From Cotesia glomerata (Eukaryota; Arthropoda; Insecta; Hymenoptera; Braconidae): a stretch of DNA of 64,000 bases. Positions 47,067 to 60,567 of this stretch are shown piece after piece. Below the pieces are notes generated by a model that saw nothing but the letters and a program-made list of their open reading frames with translations, was not told the DNA's origin and ran no database searches. The translations under genes were made by a program, and so were the position numbers. Every line of letters starts with the position of its first letter. Position 1 is the stretch's first letter. Location of the stretch: the NCBI RefSeq assembly GCF_020080835.1, contig NC_058159.1:8618001-8682000 (forward strand). The letters are read 5' to 3'.

Positions 47067-48050
47067 TTAAAAATGACTTTACTTAAAATTTTAGCTAAAC
47101 TACTGATTTACAACTGACAACTGGTTTTGTATTAAAATTAGAGAAATAATTTTCTAGTGCCAAGAAAATATTTTTCCGTTTTAAAACAACTTAAGTCTTT
47201 CGAAGAAATTTTTTTGGTTCAAGTAAATCTTTATTTTCGCATATAAAAAGATCGTTTTCAATACGATAGTACTTTCAAATGTGTGAAGAAAGTCTATTAC
47301 TCTTCGCTACCCTAATTCACCCTCATCTAAGATATCAATCTTAACATAGCATGAAATAAATGTAATTAATCAAATAAAATAAGATGTTATGTATGAAAGT
47401 TCTTGATTTAGAACTCAATGAATTTATAACTCCTATCAGAATCTGTGAAGTGGATTACCTTGATATTGTTAAGAGTAAAAAAAACAATTGAATCAAATTT
47501 AACGATTGCATAATGTTTGTACGGATGAATTATTTTTAAACAGTTGATAATTATAATACATAGCGCCGGTTAATTGTTGAAACTCGTGATTATTGATTAT
47601 TTTATTTCATAATTGTTTAATTGAAACTTCAGCAATATTTTCAACTTGAGATTATTTTATAAAATTGTATATACAAGATATTTTATAACTATTCAGACAA
47701 CGTTCTCATAATATTTAAAAATTACTCTGAACACTTTTGGTACAAATTTGTTAATTAAATAATCATAACAAGATTTCAACTCAGGTTTATTGTTTGCAGT
47801 TTAAAATTCAATTACAAAAATGCATCCGGGAATTAAATAGTTCAACATTATTATATGGAAGAAAATAATAATAATGACCTAATGAAACTCATCTCTTTTT
47901 GCTAGTGATATTTGTGCAGAATAACAAAAGAAGATAAAAAACGATAACCTTATTTGCTAATTTCAAAGAGGGTAGTATCAAAGAGTGCTCAACACCTTTG
48001 TACCAAGTGAGTTTTTTTATATGAGGATAAACGTATACAGGCAAACATGT
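47067..48050. other. AT-rich DNA, intron-like, no gene seen
   Basis: If the exon at 48058-48181 is real this lies in the following intron. No second exon identified. Confidence 0.45.
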
Positions 48051-48057
48051 AACTTAC

Positions 48058-48181
48058 CTTCGTGGAGTTTTTCCAAAGTGCCAGCAGCAAGAGTCCCGAC
48101 TACGAGAACGTGTAGCACATACAGCCAGGAAATCCAGTTTGTTGCACCCTTTGTAGTATCCATCCTGTTTTCGTACATTAA
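48058..48181 (-). CDS. Signal-peptide-encoding first coding exon of an unknown secreted/membrane protein
   Basis: On the minus strand: acceptor tttgttttcag|TTA, start codons at 48178 and five codons later (the second, aggATGGat, has the better context), and donor GAAG|GTAAGT. The 40-codon product contains MDTTKGATNW, then a hydrophobic core (LYVLHVLVVGTLAAG) that looks like a eukaryotic signal peptide, then TLEKLHE. Both splice sites are strong and phase 1 is left at the donor. No downstream exon was found toward lower coordinates in the window, so the gene has long introns or the exon is a relic. Family unknown. Confidence 0.55.
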
Positions 48182-48189
48182 CTGAAAAC

Positions 48190-48734
48190 AAACAAAAAAT
48201 TTTTAAAAGTTTACTAAATTTTCTATTCAATTTTTCTGTCGAAAAATACAAGTCGTTTCTGGAACAAATATTAAAAGAGACTGGTATTTTTGATTGACTA
48301 CAAGTTAGAGCACATAGAGACCAGATCTTGGATTTTAAAAATATAATCAATATATGTTTACTGGTCAAATAAATGAATAATATAGAAAAGCATTTCCAGT
48401 CTATAAGATTCTGTAAAAATTAAAGAACTTGAAAAAAAGCATTTCAAAAAACACGTACTTTACAAAACGATAATAGAAAAACAGCTTAACTTATAAAAAT
48501 CTAGAGCTTATTACCTAAAAACTATTCATAAATTATTTTCCAAACATATACCTACAAAATTATCATTCTTAATTTCTCCACTTAAAAAATGAATTTGATT
48601 TAAAAAAAAAAATCTTGAACCAAGAAGATTATTTAGAAAAATTAATTTATTTTGAATCAATCATGAAAACTCGAAACAAGTAAAATTTATTTTAGCTTTC
48701 TTGAATTCGTTTAAAAATTTGTGCATTAAAAATT
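48190..48734. other. AT-rich DNA; upstream intron or 5' region of the minus exon
   Basis: 48600-48700 resembles the 'cttgaaccaag' MITE at 4238-4468. No gene. Confidence 0.45.
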
Positions 48735-48735
48735 T

Positions 48736-49007
48736 TTAACTTCCCGCTGAAAAAATTGAAAATTTTCAAAAATCAGGAAGTTATTGGTTTTACTCCGTTT
48801 TTCGAAAATCGAGTTTTCATCAGATCTCGACGTTTTGAGGTCCTAGGAAGCTTTCCTGACTATTCCCGCGAGGGTGTCCGTGCGGCTGTATGTATGTATG
48901 TGTGTGTGTGTGTGTGTATGTAAACCTCTTATAATTTTTGAACGGCTCGGCCGATCAGATCGAAATAGGTGGCGATCCAAAGAGTATCATAGCCATTAAA
49001 GTATATG

Positions 49008-49075
<68 letters not shown>

Positions 49076-49756
49076 CCTCTTATAACTTTTGAACGGTTGA
49101 ACCGATTTCGTCGCGGTTGGTGCCATTCGAAATGGCTTCGTCAAACTTAGATTTCCTGTTAATTTGAACCGATTCGGACCGATAGATTTTGAGAAATTTG
49201 GAGAAATCTAAAAAAAATAAAAAAAAAAATTTTTTCTGAAGTGGTTTTTTTGGGATAACTTTTAAACGGCTCAACCGATCGATTCCAAAAACTAATCAGC
49301 TCTCAACCTTGGAAAAACACGTTGATCGCCGCCAATCCGGTCGAAATCGGTTGATTCGTTCGAGAAGTATCGTGAACGAAAGAAAACCGAAAAAAGTGTT
49401 TTTTTTGGAGTTACTCCGAAATTTCTAGTTTGACCAATCGAAACATTGAAATTCTTCACGAGCCTTAAAAAACTGCGTAGAATGCCGCCAACCGCGTAAA
49501 ATTCGCTTCATTCATTCTAAAGTTATTGCGGTTTGAAAATTCAAAAAATAGTGTTCTATGAAACTACTATCAGACTTTTGAGCTCAAAGAGCTCAAAAGC
49601 ATAGAAAAGGTATCTTTTTGAGCTCGGAGAGCTCAAAACAACACACAGATTGTATTTTTGAGCTCGAAGAGCTCAAAAAAGCGGCCAGGTATTGACGGAA
49701 TTAGCGGGAAGTTGCAGGGATGGCCTTTAGGGTCAACCGTTTTCCTAATTTTTTTT
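48736..49756 (+). mobile_element. AACTTCCCGC copy, chimera of two subfamilies
   Basis: Starts taacttcccgctgaaaaaat and ends gtcaaccgttttcctaattt. It has two microsatellites: a short one (48892-48917) followed by the subfamily-1 segment ('cggctcggccgatcagat', 'ggtggcgatccaaagagt'), then a long (TG)n (49010-49071) followed by the subfamily-2 segment ('accgatttcgtcgcggttgg'). The repeated 'aacctcttataa' on both sides of the long tract marks the join. Confidence 0.85.
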
Positions 49757-50152
49757 GCTCGATTTCAATTATCAAACTTATCAAAATGATGACCTTGTTC
49801 AAAAATTTTTTTTTTTAATTGGATTCATTTTTTCATGTTTCATAATAAATTCATAGGTAAAATATTTCAAGATTAATCAACTACATTGAGGATCAAAATG
49901 AGTTAACTACTTGATGCGCTATTGTTTTGCAAGTGGAAACTTTAGATTGTTTCTTGCCATCTATCGGTCATTGTGTAACTATTTATTTGAAACTTATAGA
50001 AGGTAAAGAAATTGCGTTATTTTATAACTTTTTCTATTTGAGGAATATTAAAAATCGTGGTTTGGATAATATATCATTTTTTGTACCTTAATGAAATGTA
50101 AAAAAGCAAAAAACAATTACAAATGCTCTTAAAAATATCAATACTCGTAAAA
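49757..50152. other. AT-rich spacer
   Basis: Nothing recognised. Confidence 0.5.
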
Positions 50153-50658
50153 AAAATTAGAAAAACGGTTGACCCTGAAGGCCATCCCTGCAACTTCCCG
50201 CTAATTCCATACCTAGGCGCTTAAAATTGCACTTATGACTTATCGAGCTTAAAAATACAATTTATGTGTTATTTTGAGCTCTCCGAGCTCTAAGAGATAG
50301 GTTTGCTATGCTTCGAGCTCAAAAGTCTTATCAAAATTCGATGAAACACGATTTTTCTAATTTTCAAACTGCGGAAACTTTTTAATATATCAACCGATTC
50401 TTACGCGGTAGGCGGCGATCGATGCGGGATTTCAAGGTTAAGAGCTGATTAGTTTTTGAAGTTGATCGGTTTTGCCAATTCGGAGATATTTAAAAAAAAT
50501 AAAAAAAAAACAACTTTTTTTGTCACTTTTTTTGCAATTTCTCGAAATCTACTGGTCCGAATCGGTTCTAACTTACAGGAAATCTAAGTTTGGCGAAGCC
50601 CTTTCGAATGACACCAACCGCGATGAAATCGGTCAAGCCGTTCAAAAGTTACGAGAGG

Positions 50659-50733
<75 letters not shown>

Positions 50734-50896
50734 ACACACACATACAGACGTACGGACATCATCGTGAAAATAGTCAGGAAAGCTTCCTAGGACCTCGAAA
50801 CGTTGAGATCCGATGAAAACTCGATTTTCGAAAAACGGGGTAAAACCAATAACTTCCCGATTTTTGAAAATTTTCAATGTTCTTAGCGGGAAGTTG
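50153..50896 (-). mobile_element. AACTTCCCGC-family copy, internally shortened
   Basis: Starts aaaaacggttgaccctgaag and ends ttagcgggaagtt. (CA)n tract 50663-50745. Shorter than the ~1-kb copies through loss of one or more internal units. Confidence 0.85.
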
Positions 50897-51105
50897 AAAA
50901 TTCAATATTTCTTTAACTTTTTTTTTAATGTAAGAAAATATAGATTTCAATGTGATTTTGATTAAAAAAAAAAATTGTCTCGATATTCAAGGAAAAATTT
51001 TTTAACACATTTCATAACTACGACTTTTTATACATAAATTCAAAAATATGCAGTTGAACTCGAGCTTTAATATTAAAGTAATACCATAATCATCAATGTT
51101 ATCTT
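50897..51105. other. AT-rich spacer
   Basis: Nothing recognised. Confidence 0.5.
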
Positions 51106-51110
51106 ATAGA

Positions 51111-51311
51111 CGTAATAAAAAGATAAATAACAGTTGCGAAGCGTGCCATATCCACTGCAATGAATTTTTATTCAAGTTTGGTCCGACCCCATTTACCCAG
51201 AATCTTACTAGGACCCTTCTCATCCTCGAGGAACTTCTCAAACTTTTTTCTGATAGGGAAGACAAGAAAAAATGGTATGTCATCAGTTTGGGCACCCGAT
51301 ACGGAAAAAAG
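51111..51311 (+). other. Possible isolated exon (weak)
   Basis: Preceded by atgttatcttatag and followed by AAAAAAG|GTAAGA, both plausible splice sites. The plus frame reads a compact, less AT-rich sequence (NNSCEACHIHCNEFLFKFG, then EELLKLFSDREDKKKWYV). Two minus frames are also open here, so the strand and coding status are uncertain. No family recognised. Confidence 0.18.
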
Positions 51312-51539
51312 GTAAGAAAAAATGTCTAAAACTTTGAGTTGGCATACAACACGCAACCATGCCAAAAATATGTACGCACCGATTTATGACGATGAAGGAT
51401 ATGTGCATATAAGAAAGTTATCATATCACAAAAGATTAGAATTTTTCATAAAAATGTTTACGAAATTCCTCAATTCCATTCTGCGGTCTGCAGACAAAGC
51501 TACGTTTTTATCAATGTTCCAACTATAAACTTTGTTTAC

Positions 51540-53640
51540 ACTTATGTTTATTTAAAAGCTGAATGCTTGCGGCAAATAGTATTTTAAAAATTAGACGTCT
51601 AAAGTATCTTACTGTGTAGACGCGGAAGAAAAATCTTAAGCGATCGCGAGAAAAGTTAACGAAAGTCTCTCGCTAAAATCATAACTTTTGTATTTTTTTT
51701 TACTCTCATTTTATTTTTTATACCACTACAAACTACCAAACGTCTAAGTAATAGAGAGCGATACTGAGCGAGTTGTTTCATAAGTTTTTTTTCTGACCCC
51801 TTACATTATATATGTTACTAAATAAAAGTAGTGACCGAGTTTCTTAGAGTCATGATTTAAAACTTTTGAAATCAATGTTAGTTAAAAATTTTTCAGCAAA
51901 TCTTTAATATATATTTCAAAGTTACTATTTATTGTCGACAAGTTAAGTTGAAAATACACTTTTTCTTTTAACTAATACTTTCATAAATTCACCAATAATA
52001 TTTTATAGTGTATATATATATATATATATTTTTTAAAAATTTTGCTACCGTCTATCGCTATGAATTTACATACTATGGATTCGGTTTCGTAAATAAAATA
52101 TACAAATGTTTTTATGCTAAAACGTGACTCGATTTTCATGAATTCAAAATATTGAATTTACGTTTTCGGGTGCATTAACATATCCCCCTACAGCTCTCAA
52201 ATTCATTATTACATTATGCATATTATAGCATACCATGGAATTGATCCCTTGAGGAATGAACGAATAAATTTACAATTGCTAAAACTAGTTAACCGGTAAA
52301 CCGATAATGTAATTAATTGAGATAATTGGATACGCAGATACTACATATAAGTATACAATATAATTTTATCAAAAGTAATGCTGGTCAAACGAAACAGTTT
52401 GTGTAAAATTAATTAATATTTCGGAAAATATTCAATACTTTGTTTGATATCATGTTACAATTGTCATATTGCTATAGATAACTTTTCAAAAAATCGATCG
52501 TTATTGCACACAAAGTTAAGTTGTGATAATTCAAAACTTTATGCATAGACTCACCCACTGGAGAAAGAACCATTCGTTATAAGAAAAGTATTTTTGACTT
52601 CAAAAATTCGTAATCTTCAATCACAAGGGTATTGTATCTTCCTAAGATAAAATTAAATTAAAAAAAAAAAACTAATTCTCAAAAAGTAACAATAGTTTAG
52701 TTTTGTTTGAAAATTTAATATTCTTTGTTCAAGAAAAAGCTTTTTTATTTAAAATTTTAAAGAAAACTCAATAAAAACAAGAATTAAATATTTCAGTTAT
52801 ACTCATCTTGAAAACCAATTGATAATTATTTCTTGAAGCTAATATTTTTAGTGCATCAAAAACAATTACAATCATATAACAATTCACTCGATTGAAGAGA
52901 AAAAATTTTCCACCAAGAGAATTAGTAAGAAGAATTTTTTCATCTTGAACTAAGCAAAAAAATTATTGATTAAAATAAAGGAAGTAAATATGATTTTTTT
53001 CAGCCAAGAGAAACTCAAGAAAAAAATTAAATTTTGCACAATGATAAATGATCCTCTTGATTCAAAATATTTTCTCTGCAATCAAATTGATTTTTTTATC
53101 AGTATATATAAATATGTGTATTTTACAAAGGATCGTGTTATATGTATTAAAGCTCTTACAGTAGAACGAAGACAATAATTGTAAAATCTATTTGAAATTT
53201 CGTACGGTAGCTGGAGATATCACGAATACGCAGTAATACTCACGTAATTGTCGTCTCTAGATTCGATTAAACTCCAAGCCAATTTCTTGAGTCGACAGCA
53301 CGAGATATTCTTGATTTGAATAATTACCAAGAACAAAGCACCGGTGATTGTTCATGAAAGTTAGGCTCTTATTCGATCGCGATGCCACCCATAGAATAAT
53401 AATATCACCCGTACTGGGTAGGTACGTCGCTTGATGCATGTATTGAAAATTTTAAATTATACGTTACACATATATATTCAAAAAGATATAGATATAGAAC
53501 ACGCGACCCTGCATGTTAATTAAATTAATTTAATTGATTTTTCATGAAACTAAAACACCGCTGTATAGACTCGATTACTTATTAATTGAAATAATTGAAT
53601 CATAAAATGATTAATGTAATTAGGTTAATTAAATTCAAAA
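51540..53640. other. AT-rich DNA without a supported gene
   Basis: Short (TA)n at 52012-52029; several 'ttgaatcaag'-type words at 52650-53090 that resemble the 4238-4468 MITE. A less AT-rich patch at 53220-53440 has a minus-strand open frame of 60 codons ending near a GTGAGT donor-like site; not convincing. Confidence 0.4.
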
Positions 53641-56600
53641 GACATGATAAATATACTTAGTGTTTGAAATTTATTCAAGCAATAGCTTTGGCTACAAAAG
53701 CAATGTCATTACTCAGATACTGATGCTCAAACTCCAATTTACGCAATCTAGAGCTAACTCAAAGGCTGAGTATTCGACCGTTTTACTCTCTCCCTTTAAT
53801 ATCCTCTCTCTCTCTCTCTCTTTAGCTTGGTTGATTTCTGTCTCTATCTATCTCTGTTTCTCTTCTACCTCTATCTCATATCCTACTGTACTGACGTTTA
53901 CGACAAACGAGTATCTCTTCTGTTGGTCAACTGTATCTAACTCAAGTCTCAGCAATCGACTGATTTAGATACTCACTCACCTGTGTTCAGGAACTAAACA
54001 TTTCAAGCGGTTTACGGTTTTCTCATGCTTAAGTAAGTTACTTGATACAATGCTGCAATCTGCTTTTACATACTGTTTGATCTGTGCAATGAATTTATTT
54101 TGATAAGTATAAACGTGATTGTCAAAGGATCTTTAAATTGCAATAATTCAGATCCTTTATGTGGATTAATTTATAAGATTAATAATATTCATTATTTTTT
54201 GAACATTGATACACTGATAGAAAAATTAAATAACAACTATAACTTAGTCTTACGAAATTAAAACTTGAGATATCGAATGAAAAATGATAATCTATAAAAA
54301 ACAAAATTTAATTTGAGTAATGAAAAAATTATAATCTATACTAATTTTAATCAATCATCAACTCACTACATCATTCGAAATATTAATAATTACTTCTAAA
54401 ATTCAGAACTAACATAAGACTGTACTATAGTTTTCATTATAAAAATTAAAATTTAGTGTGACTTGGACCTAACAATGATTATGTCACACTAAGTAACAAG
54501 TATATAATCTCGTAAAATAGAAGAGACTTTTCACTTTGATAGCTAATAAAAATAAAAAAATTAAATCTCAAATAATAAATTATACTTTTTACTATATTGG
54601 AGTCATAATTAATTAAAAAAAAAAAAAAAAAAAGTTGTTTTGTTTCTGGGATTCTGGGATTAAGTTCTTTGTGTCTACTATCAATAAATTCGATCACTTA
54701 TTTCAAAAGTGTGTAATCTTCAATCAATACATACAAATTCTTCAATAAAGATCAAATGCCTCTACAGAAATAATTTTTTATTCTTTCGAAAAGATCATAT
54801 TTCAAATTTATGAAATAGTTTTGTCGTTTAAAATGTCAGCGTTTTAAGAGAAAAAATTAAATCTCAAAAAAATTAAAACTTTTATCATAACAATCCCATA
54901 AATTATTAATATCTTTTTCTATGACATAGAAAATAGCAGAATTCTCAGTGAAATAATCTATTCTAAAATAAAAAGATCTTTTAAGAAAGAAGTACATTTG
55001 TATATTGTTCGAATACAATTGTATTGTTAGAGTAATATTTTTGAATGTAAAATTTTTTGCTCTTTTTCAGAGTCATAATTTATGTATCCTTAAATTAATT
55101 GGACATTTAAAAAAAAAACTAAAAATTTGAAAAAAAAAATTTCTTGAATTAAATAATTTTTTTTCATTCAAGTATTCTTTACTAAAATGCATAATTAATA
55201 CCCATCGTCCAGTTGCTCAAAAAAGTAAAAACTGTTTAATTAATTTCAAAGTTAAATATCACAATTTTTTAAATCTTTTTTCAGCTTTTTATTATAAAAA
55301 ATGTAATTTATTGACTAATTATTTTATACTTTATGGAAAAATATCAGCGCATGCGTGATGAATAGGCAATGTCGCTCGACAATTACTTAGATAATTGAAT
55401 TATAATTTTAGCTTTAAAAGCTTCTCTTTAATTGAGAAAACTTATATTTTTAAGGAGCGAATTCAGGGGTAGATTTTAATTAAAAGATTACTTTTTAATC
55501 TTTATTAAATTTTAAATAATTGAGAAATTAAATCCGACTAAAAATAATTAAAAAAAGAATGAAAGGAAAAGAAAATAAAAACATGAATTAGGTAATACAT
55601 AACTTATTAGGAGATTAGCAATGAAGGATCAAGGATGAACATGTCTAGACAATAATTAGTAAATGGGTAAAGCTGAGTAAATTGCCGGTGGCAGGAACGC
55701 AATGGTCACTCAAGCGCATTGCGTCAAGCATTAACAGGATATAACTAAGTTAACGAGAGCCTCGGTTAAACTGAATTAGTTACTAAGGCGACAGTATCCA
55801 CTCGCTAAGAAGGAGTCGAAAGCGGGACCAGGAGTAAAACAAGGGAATTCTACACAAATCCCTCATGATCTTTAGGCTTAATATAAGTCTCTCTCAGTTC
55901 TATATTTATATTTATACAAATAAAACCCGAGGTCGAGTTACTGGGACCGGCTTTACTCGCTCACCTAAGACCCTTCGTCCCTTACTAATATACATTATTT
56001 CCTCCTCCCTTTACTCGACATTTTTCTCTTAAGAATCTCGACGATCAGGGTGAGAATGAGAAAATGCATCCCCTTTTCAAATTAAACCTTTATACCGTGA
56101 ATATTAGTCGTCCAATTCCAACAATTTTTTTTCTCTGGAATAAATTTCTGATAATAAATAAAAATTAAACAACGGATATTTTAATTAACTCCCAGGATTA
56201 TTTTATTTTTATTGTACGATTTCACTTATCTCCATGATTTTTATCAAGCGGTTTAATATCATTCAACAGATATTAATTTGTGTCTTCTTTTATATTAAGG
56301 GATTCGTGTAAATGGTATTATCTTTTTATATATAACAGATTAAAATCATGAGTGGAAAAATTTTTATGATTTCAATTTATTGATAGTTATTAAAGTTTTC
56401 ACGGACACGCCGTCTCTTTTACTATAAATATAATTATTGTATAATTAAAAAGTTGGAAAATCAAAAAGTGCACCATTCATAATGCTAAATTAATTATGAA
56501 ATTATAATAAAATAAAGAGAATGTGGAAAATAATATAAAACAGTTGAAATAGGACGATAATGCACAAGCGTCCCTAGTAGGATAAATGTATATAATATAT

Positions 56601-57965
56601 ATAGATATACATTTTTTTGGGTTTTTTTTCCATTTTATTAATTGCAAATGAACGACTCTGAGTAACCTAGCTATCCGCATTTGGTGACCTGCAATTCTTT
56701 CAAAAAATTTTTAAAATAAAATTTGACCCAATCAATGGATTTTTTCGCAAGTTATAGTGCTTTCATCAGGGTTACATATATGACATATCAGGGTTACAGA
56801 AAAATTTTTTTAATTATTTTGATTTTTTTTCCGTTTCTATTGCACTTAATAAATTTTTGAAAAGTATGGAAATTAATCTTCATTAAATTATCTTTGACAA
56901 TAGTATGCAAAATATCTTGATTCGGTGAGCTAAAAAGACTATAATGATAAAAATAACTGCCAAAATAAGGCGAAAAAAATTTTTCGATGCTTCGTATCAT
57001 GAGCCGAAGAATATTTAATTTTATTGAGAAAATTGTTGCAAGAATTTAAATAGTTATGATTTAATATCTTTTTATAAGATTATCAAGAAATATTAATTGG
57101 CTAATATTTTTCTCTCAAAATTCAGTTGGGTCATTCCAACAAAGCAAAACAGAAAACCCTCGTCCACTTAATTTCCCAAGGAGCTATGGTCTCTGTACTC
57201 TTGAATTAAGCAGAAAAAAGGATGAAGGGCTCGAAGAACGAACAAACCAAAGCGTCTCGGATTTCAATTTCATCCCCAGCTTTTCCTTCACCACGCCAGC
57301 AATTCCTACTCGTCCAAGCTCCAGAGAACACTCTCAAAACTTTAAGAATAGAAATACGGAACGACCACGAAGCCTTTGAGTACACTCCAAATTCAAGGAT
57401 GCTCAGGATCAATATTTATAATCTTGTCTTCTAAATGACACATACACAACTCAGTTTTGATATTTCGGCTATTCAAGTACAAAGTAAAATAAATAAATAT
57501 ATATATATATTCTTTCAATGGTATATGCCGAAGCTACTTTAAAAAGAAGGTTCATATCTTTAATTTTGCGGTTTTGTCTCAAATCTGAGAAAATTAACAT
57601 GAAATATTTTTTAAAAAATATTTTATTACAGATTTAATCTCTCATTCTTTAATTTTTCCTTTTGAAAAAAATGAAACCTTGTATTCTACAAAAGAATAAA
57701 TACAAGGCTCAAAATGTATTTCAAGGTAATTATTAGCAATCGGCTATATTTATATAGTGCGTTTATTGTATGAGTAATTTATAACGATCAAATTATTTGC
57801 AATAAAATCACCAAACGTGAATTAAGACTAATAAAAATTTTTAAAAATTCAATCATGAACCACCTCAAACGGTCATTCGTCAAACAAAAGTTAGTTTTCC
57901 GTCAAAAAGATGGTTTTATTATCTTATTAAATCTTTTACTGAATCCTAAAAATTGTCATAAGCCA
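53641..57965. other. AT-rich DNA without a supported gene
   Basis: Holds a CT-rich stretch (53790-53870), a poly(A) run near 54620, less AT-rich single-copy patches at 55640-56050 and 57180-57430 (open on both strands, no domain), and a one-ended TGCACGCCTCATA-family fragment from 56468. Confidence 0.4.
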
Positions 57966-59065
57966 CACGGTGAGAAATTTCCATTATTTTTTATTCTGCA
58001 TGGATTTTAGATATTACAATGGTGTATATTACTAGTGAACCTTATTGACTCAGAATAAAATTTTACAATGGTCCATAGTAATTTCCGAAACAAATGAAAT
58101 CAGACATAGTAAATGGTAGAAATTGAAATGTACCATAGTAAAATGAAATATGCAATAATTTAAATTTCTGAATGTACTATAGCAAAAAAAATAAGAAAAC
58201 GTTTGTAAAAAATAAAAAATTTTAGAGTAAAAAATGTTTTTAGCAATCAAAAAAAATATCAAACCAAACAAGATTTTTTGTTTGCAATAATTTTAAAAAT
58301 ATTTTTTAAAATATAGTTTTTATTTTTTTTCATTTTTAACAATGAACGTAGGATTTATTTTGGCAGTTAATTTTATTATGAATAATTATAAACACAATAT
58401 ATAACTTTTAAATTATTTTTTATTATTATTAGAAGTGTCGGTTGCAGGTTAACCATCAAATGTTTGTTTTCATTTTAATTTTTCACGGTAAATTATTAAA
58501 TATTTTATTATTTATGAATCTTACAAATTTTCATTAACTATTCATGTGTTGATGGATTTATAAACTAATATTTATTTAAAACTTAATGTTTATTGCAATT
58601 TTCATAACACCGTTAACCACTACTGATAGCGTCTGTACACTTATGTTGACAAAACAAAGCAGCACGAAAAAATGAAAGAGCGCGCGTCGCGACTGACGCG
58701 CATACGTTTACTATGGGACATTTGAAAATTTCATAGTCACAATTTTAAATTTAAACCGAGTACACGTGACTAAATGTGAAACTTTTTTATAAATTTTTAT
58801 TGTCGACTGAGCAACAGAAATTTTACTATGGAACTATAATGAAAAGTTTTGAGCACACTAACAGTTTTTGTTCTGTCAGTTTACGAAAATTTTTTATATA
58901 TGTTTATGTAACAGTTGCATGGTCAAATTTACTATGATCCCTAGTAAATATTGATTGGTACAATATGATATTCTTAAATTTTTATGGTAATATTTTGAAT
59001 TGAGTCATTAAGGTTCAGTCTTATTATGTATGCATAGTAAATTTCTACAGAAATTTCTCACCGTG
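57966..59065. mobile_element. 1.1-kb inverted-repeat element, CACGGTGAGAAATTTC ends
   Basis: CACGGTGAGAAATTTC at the left and GAAATTTCTCACCGTG at the right are perfect 16-bp inverted repeats. Subterminal 'ttactatgg' / 'ccatagtaa' motifs recur many times at both ends. Non-coding; GC-rich agcgcgcgtcgcgactgacg near the right third. Confidence 0.88.
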
Positions 59066-59070
59066 CAGTT

Positions 59071-59916
59071 ACCCGGGGAAAAAAAAATTATATATAATTA
59101 TATATTAATCATCCTATGTAAGGAGTGAGCTGTTAAAATTTCAAGGCGATCCGGTTATTTTCCCGAGAGTTAAATCATTTCTTTATAAAACTAGGCTGAA
59201 ATTTGAATTGTTTACAATTTTTGTGCTATTGGTCAGATGTGGATGCTTTAAAATACATGAAAGTCTTTGAAGTTCGCCGTTAGTCAAAACTTGCAAATAA
59301 ATAGCTATGATTCCTGATTGGCCAAACGAGAAACTTTACTCACTTACTATTTTTCAAGCCTAAGAATATCGACATATATCACTATATATCAAATCGATAT
59401 GTATCAAATAAGAAAATCAATAAACAATGTATAACAATCTTCGTCTAGTGACGAGGCGTGGCAGGACGATCATCCTTAGCAAGCCTCCTCCTCGTCAGGG
59501 ACAGGAATAGAGTGCTCTTCAATACTTCAATTCTTCAATTTTTGAATGCCTCGCATAAGAAAAATTATATCTATTACCAGAATACTAGAGGACTTAAGTC
59601 TAATTACGTTATATATTATATTACACTTCTATCATTGATTATGATGTTTACATTCTTATTGAAACTTGGCTTAACAGTAGTATTTTCTCCTCAGAGTTAT
59701 TTGATATTAAGTAAAAATTGTTGATAAATGAATGACAAATAAATATATAAATAAATATAAAATTAATAAACCTTTCAGTCTGGCTGATTATACTACATAC
59801 TCTCAGTATCTGGCACACTAGCATCACCAAGAATTCAACAATGTAAGCTTATCATAATCATCTCCAAGAATGAGTAACTATCTTTGTTTTTCTATTTTAT
59901 TTTTTTTTGTTTTTTT
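59071..59916. other. Non-coding spacer
   Basis: Begins with a one-ended acccggggaaaaaaaa terminus. An 88-codon frame (59458-59724) is unsupported. Confidence 0.45.
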
Positions 59917-60567
59917 TGCACGCTTCATAGCGCGAAGCGCGTGAGGTTGTGCTTTATACTGACTCGTCAAGTTCAAGCAATTTTGTGATCTTTAAATGCC
60001 TCTATCACAACCATATTACACTTATACAATGATATAAGTAGATGTACACCAAAAAACACTTAAATTAAACCATCTTTTACTTTCTAAAATCATTTCATGT
60101 TGCTATTTTGAAAAAAAAAAAAACGTTTTGAAAAAAATTTTACGTGGACGTCCGGATGTCACCCCATTTTGGATGTACCAACGATTACTCCCGAACAAAT
60201 TGATATTTCAAGACCGGACCTTTTTTATTAGTTTAAGAATTCGATGAACTGGGTCCGTATTTAATATCAGTGCCCTAGTTTAAATATTTTTTTTTTTAAT
60301 TAAATTTTTATTAAAATTCACTACGATACAACCGTACAAAGCCAAATGAACTTTTCTTATTTGTCACGAGAAAACTATGGCGCCACTTGATCAAGCTAGA
60401 TTTTTTTAGACTGCGTGCGCATATGACAAGAAAAAAGGGCGCCGATATTTAAAAAAAAAAAATAAAAAATACTTTGTAAGAAATGACTTAATTATAATTT
60501 TTTTTCTTTAATCAATTACACAATTAATTTATTTCTTAAAAAATGAATGAGCGTTATGAGGCGTGCA
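59917..60567 (-). mobile_element. 651-bp copy of the TGCACGCCTCATA family
   Basis: Left TGCACGCTTCATAGCGCGAA with gcgtgaggttgtgc, right TATGAGGCGTGCA; the same arrangement as 8747-9326 in opposite orientation. Confidence 0.85.

Noticed and set aside
53257..53439. 60-codon minus frame near a GTGAGT site
   Set aside because: The frame that would reach the donor is closed by a stop shortly upstream with no acceptor after it.
57206..57434. Overlapping ~70-codon frames on both strands
   Set aside because: Less AT-rich patch open in both directions, no splice sites or domain.
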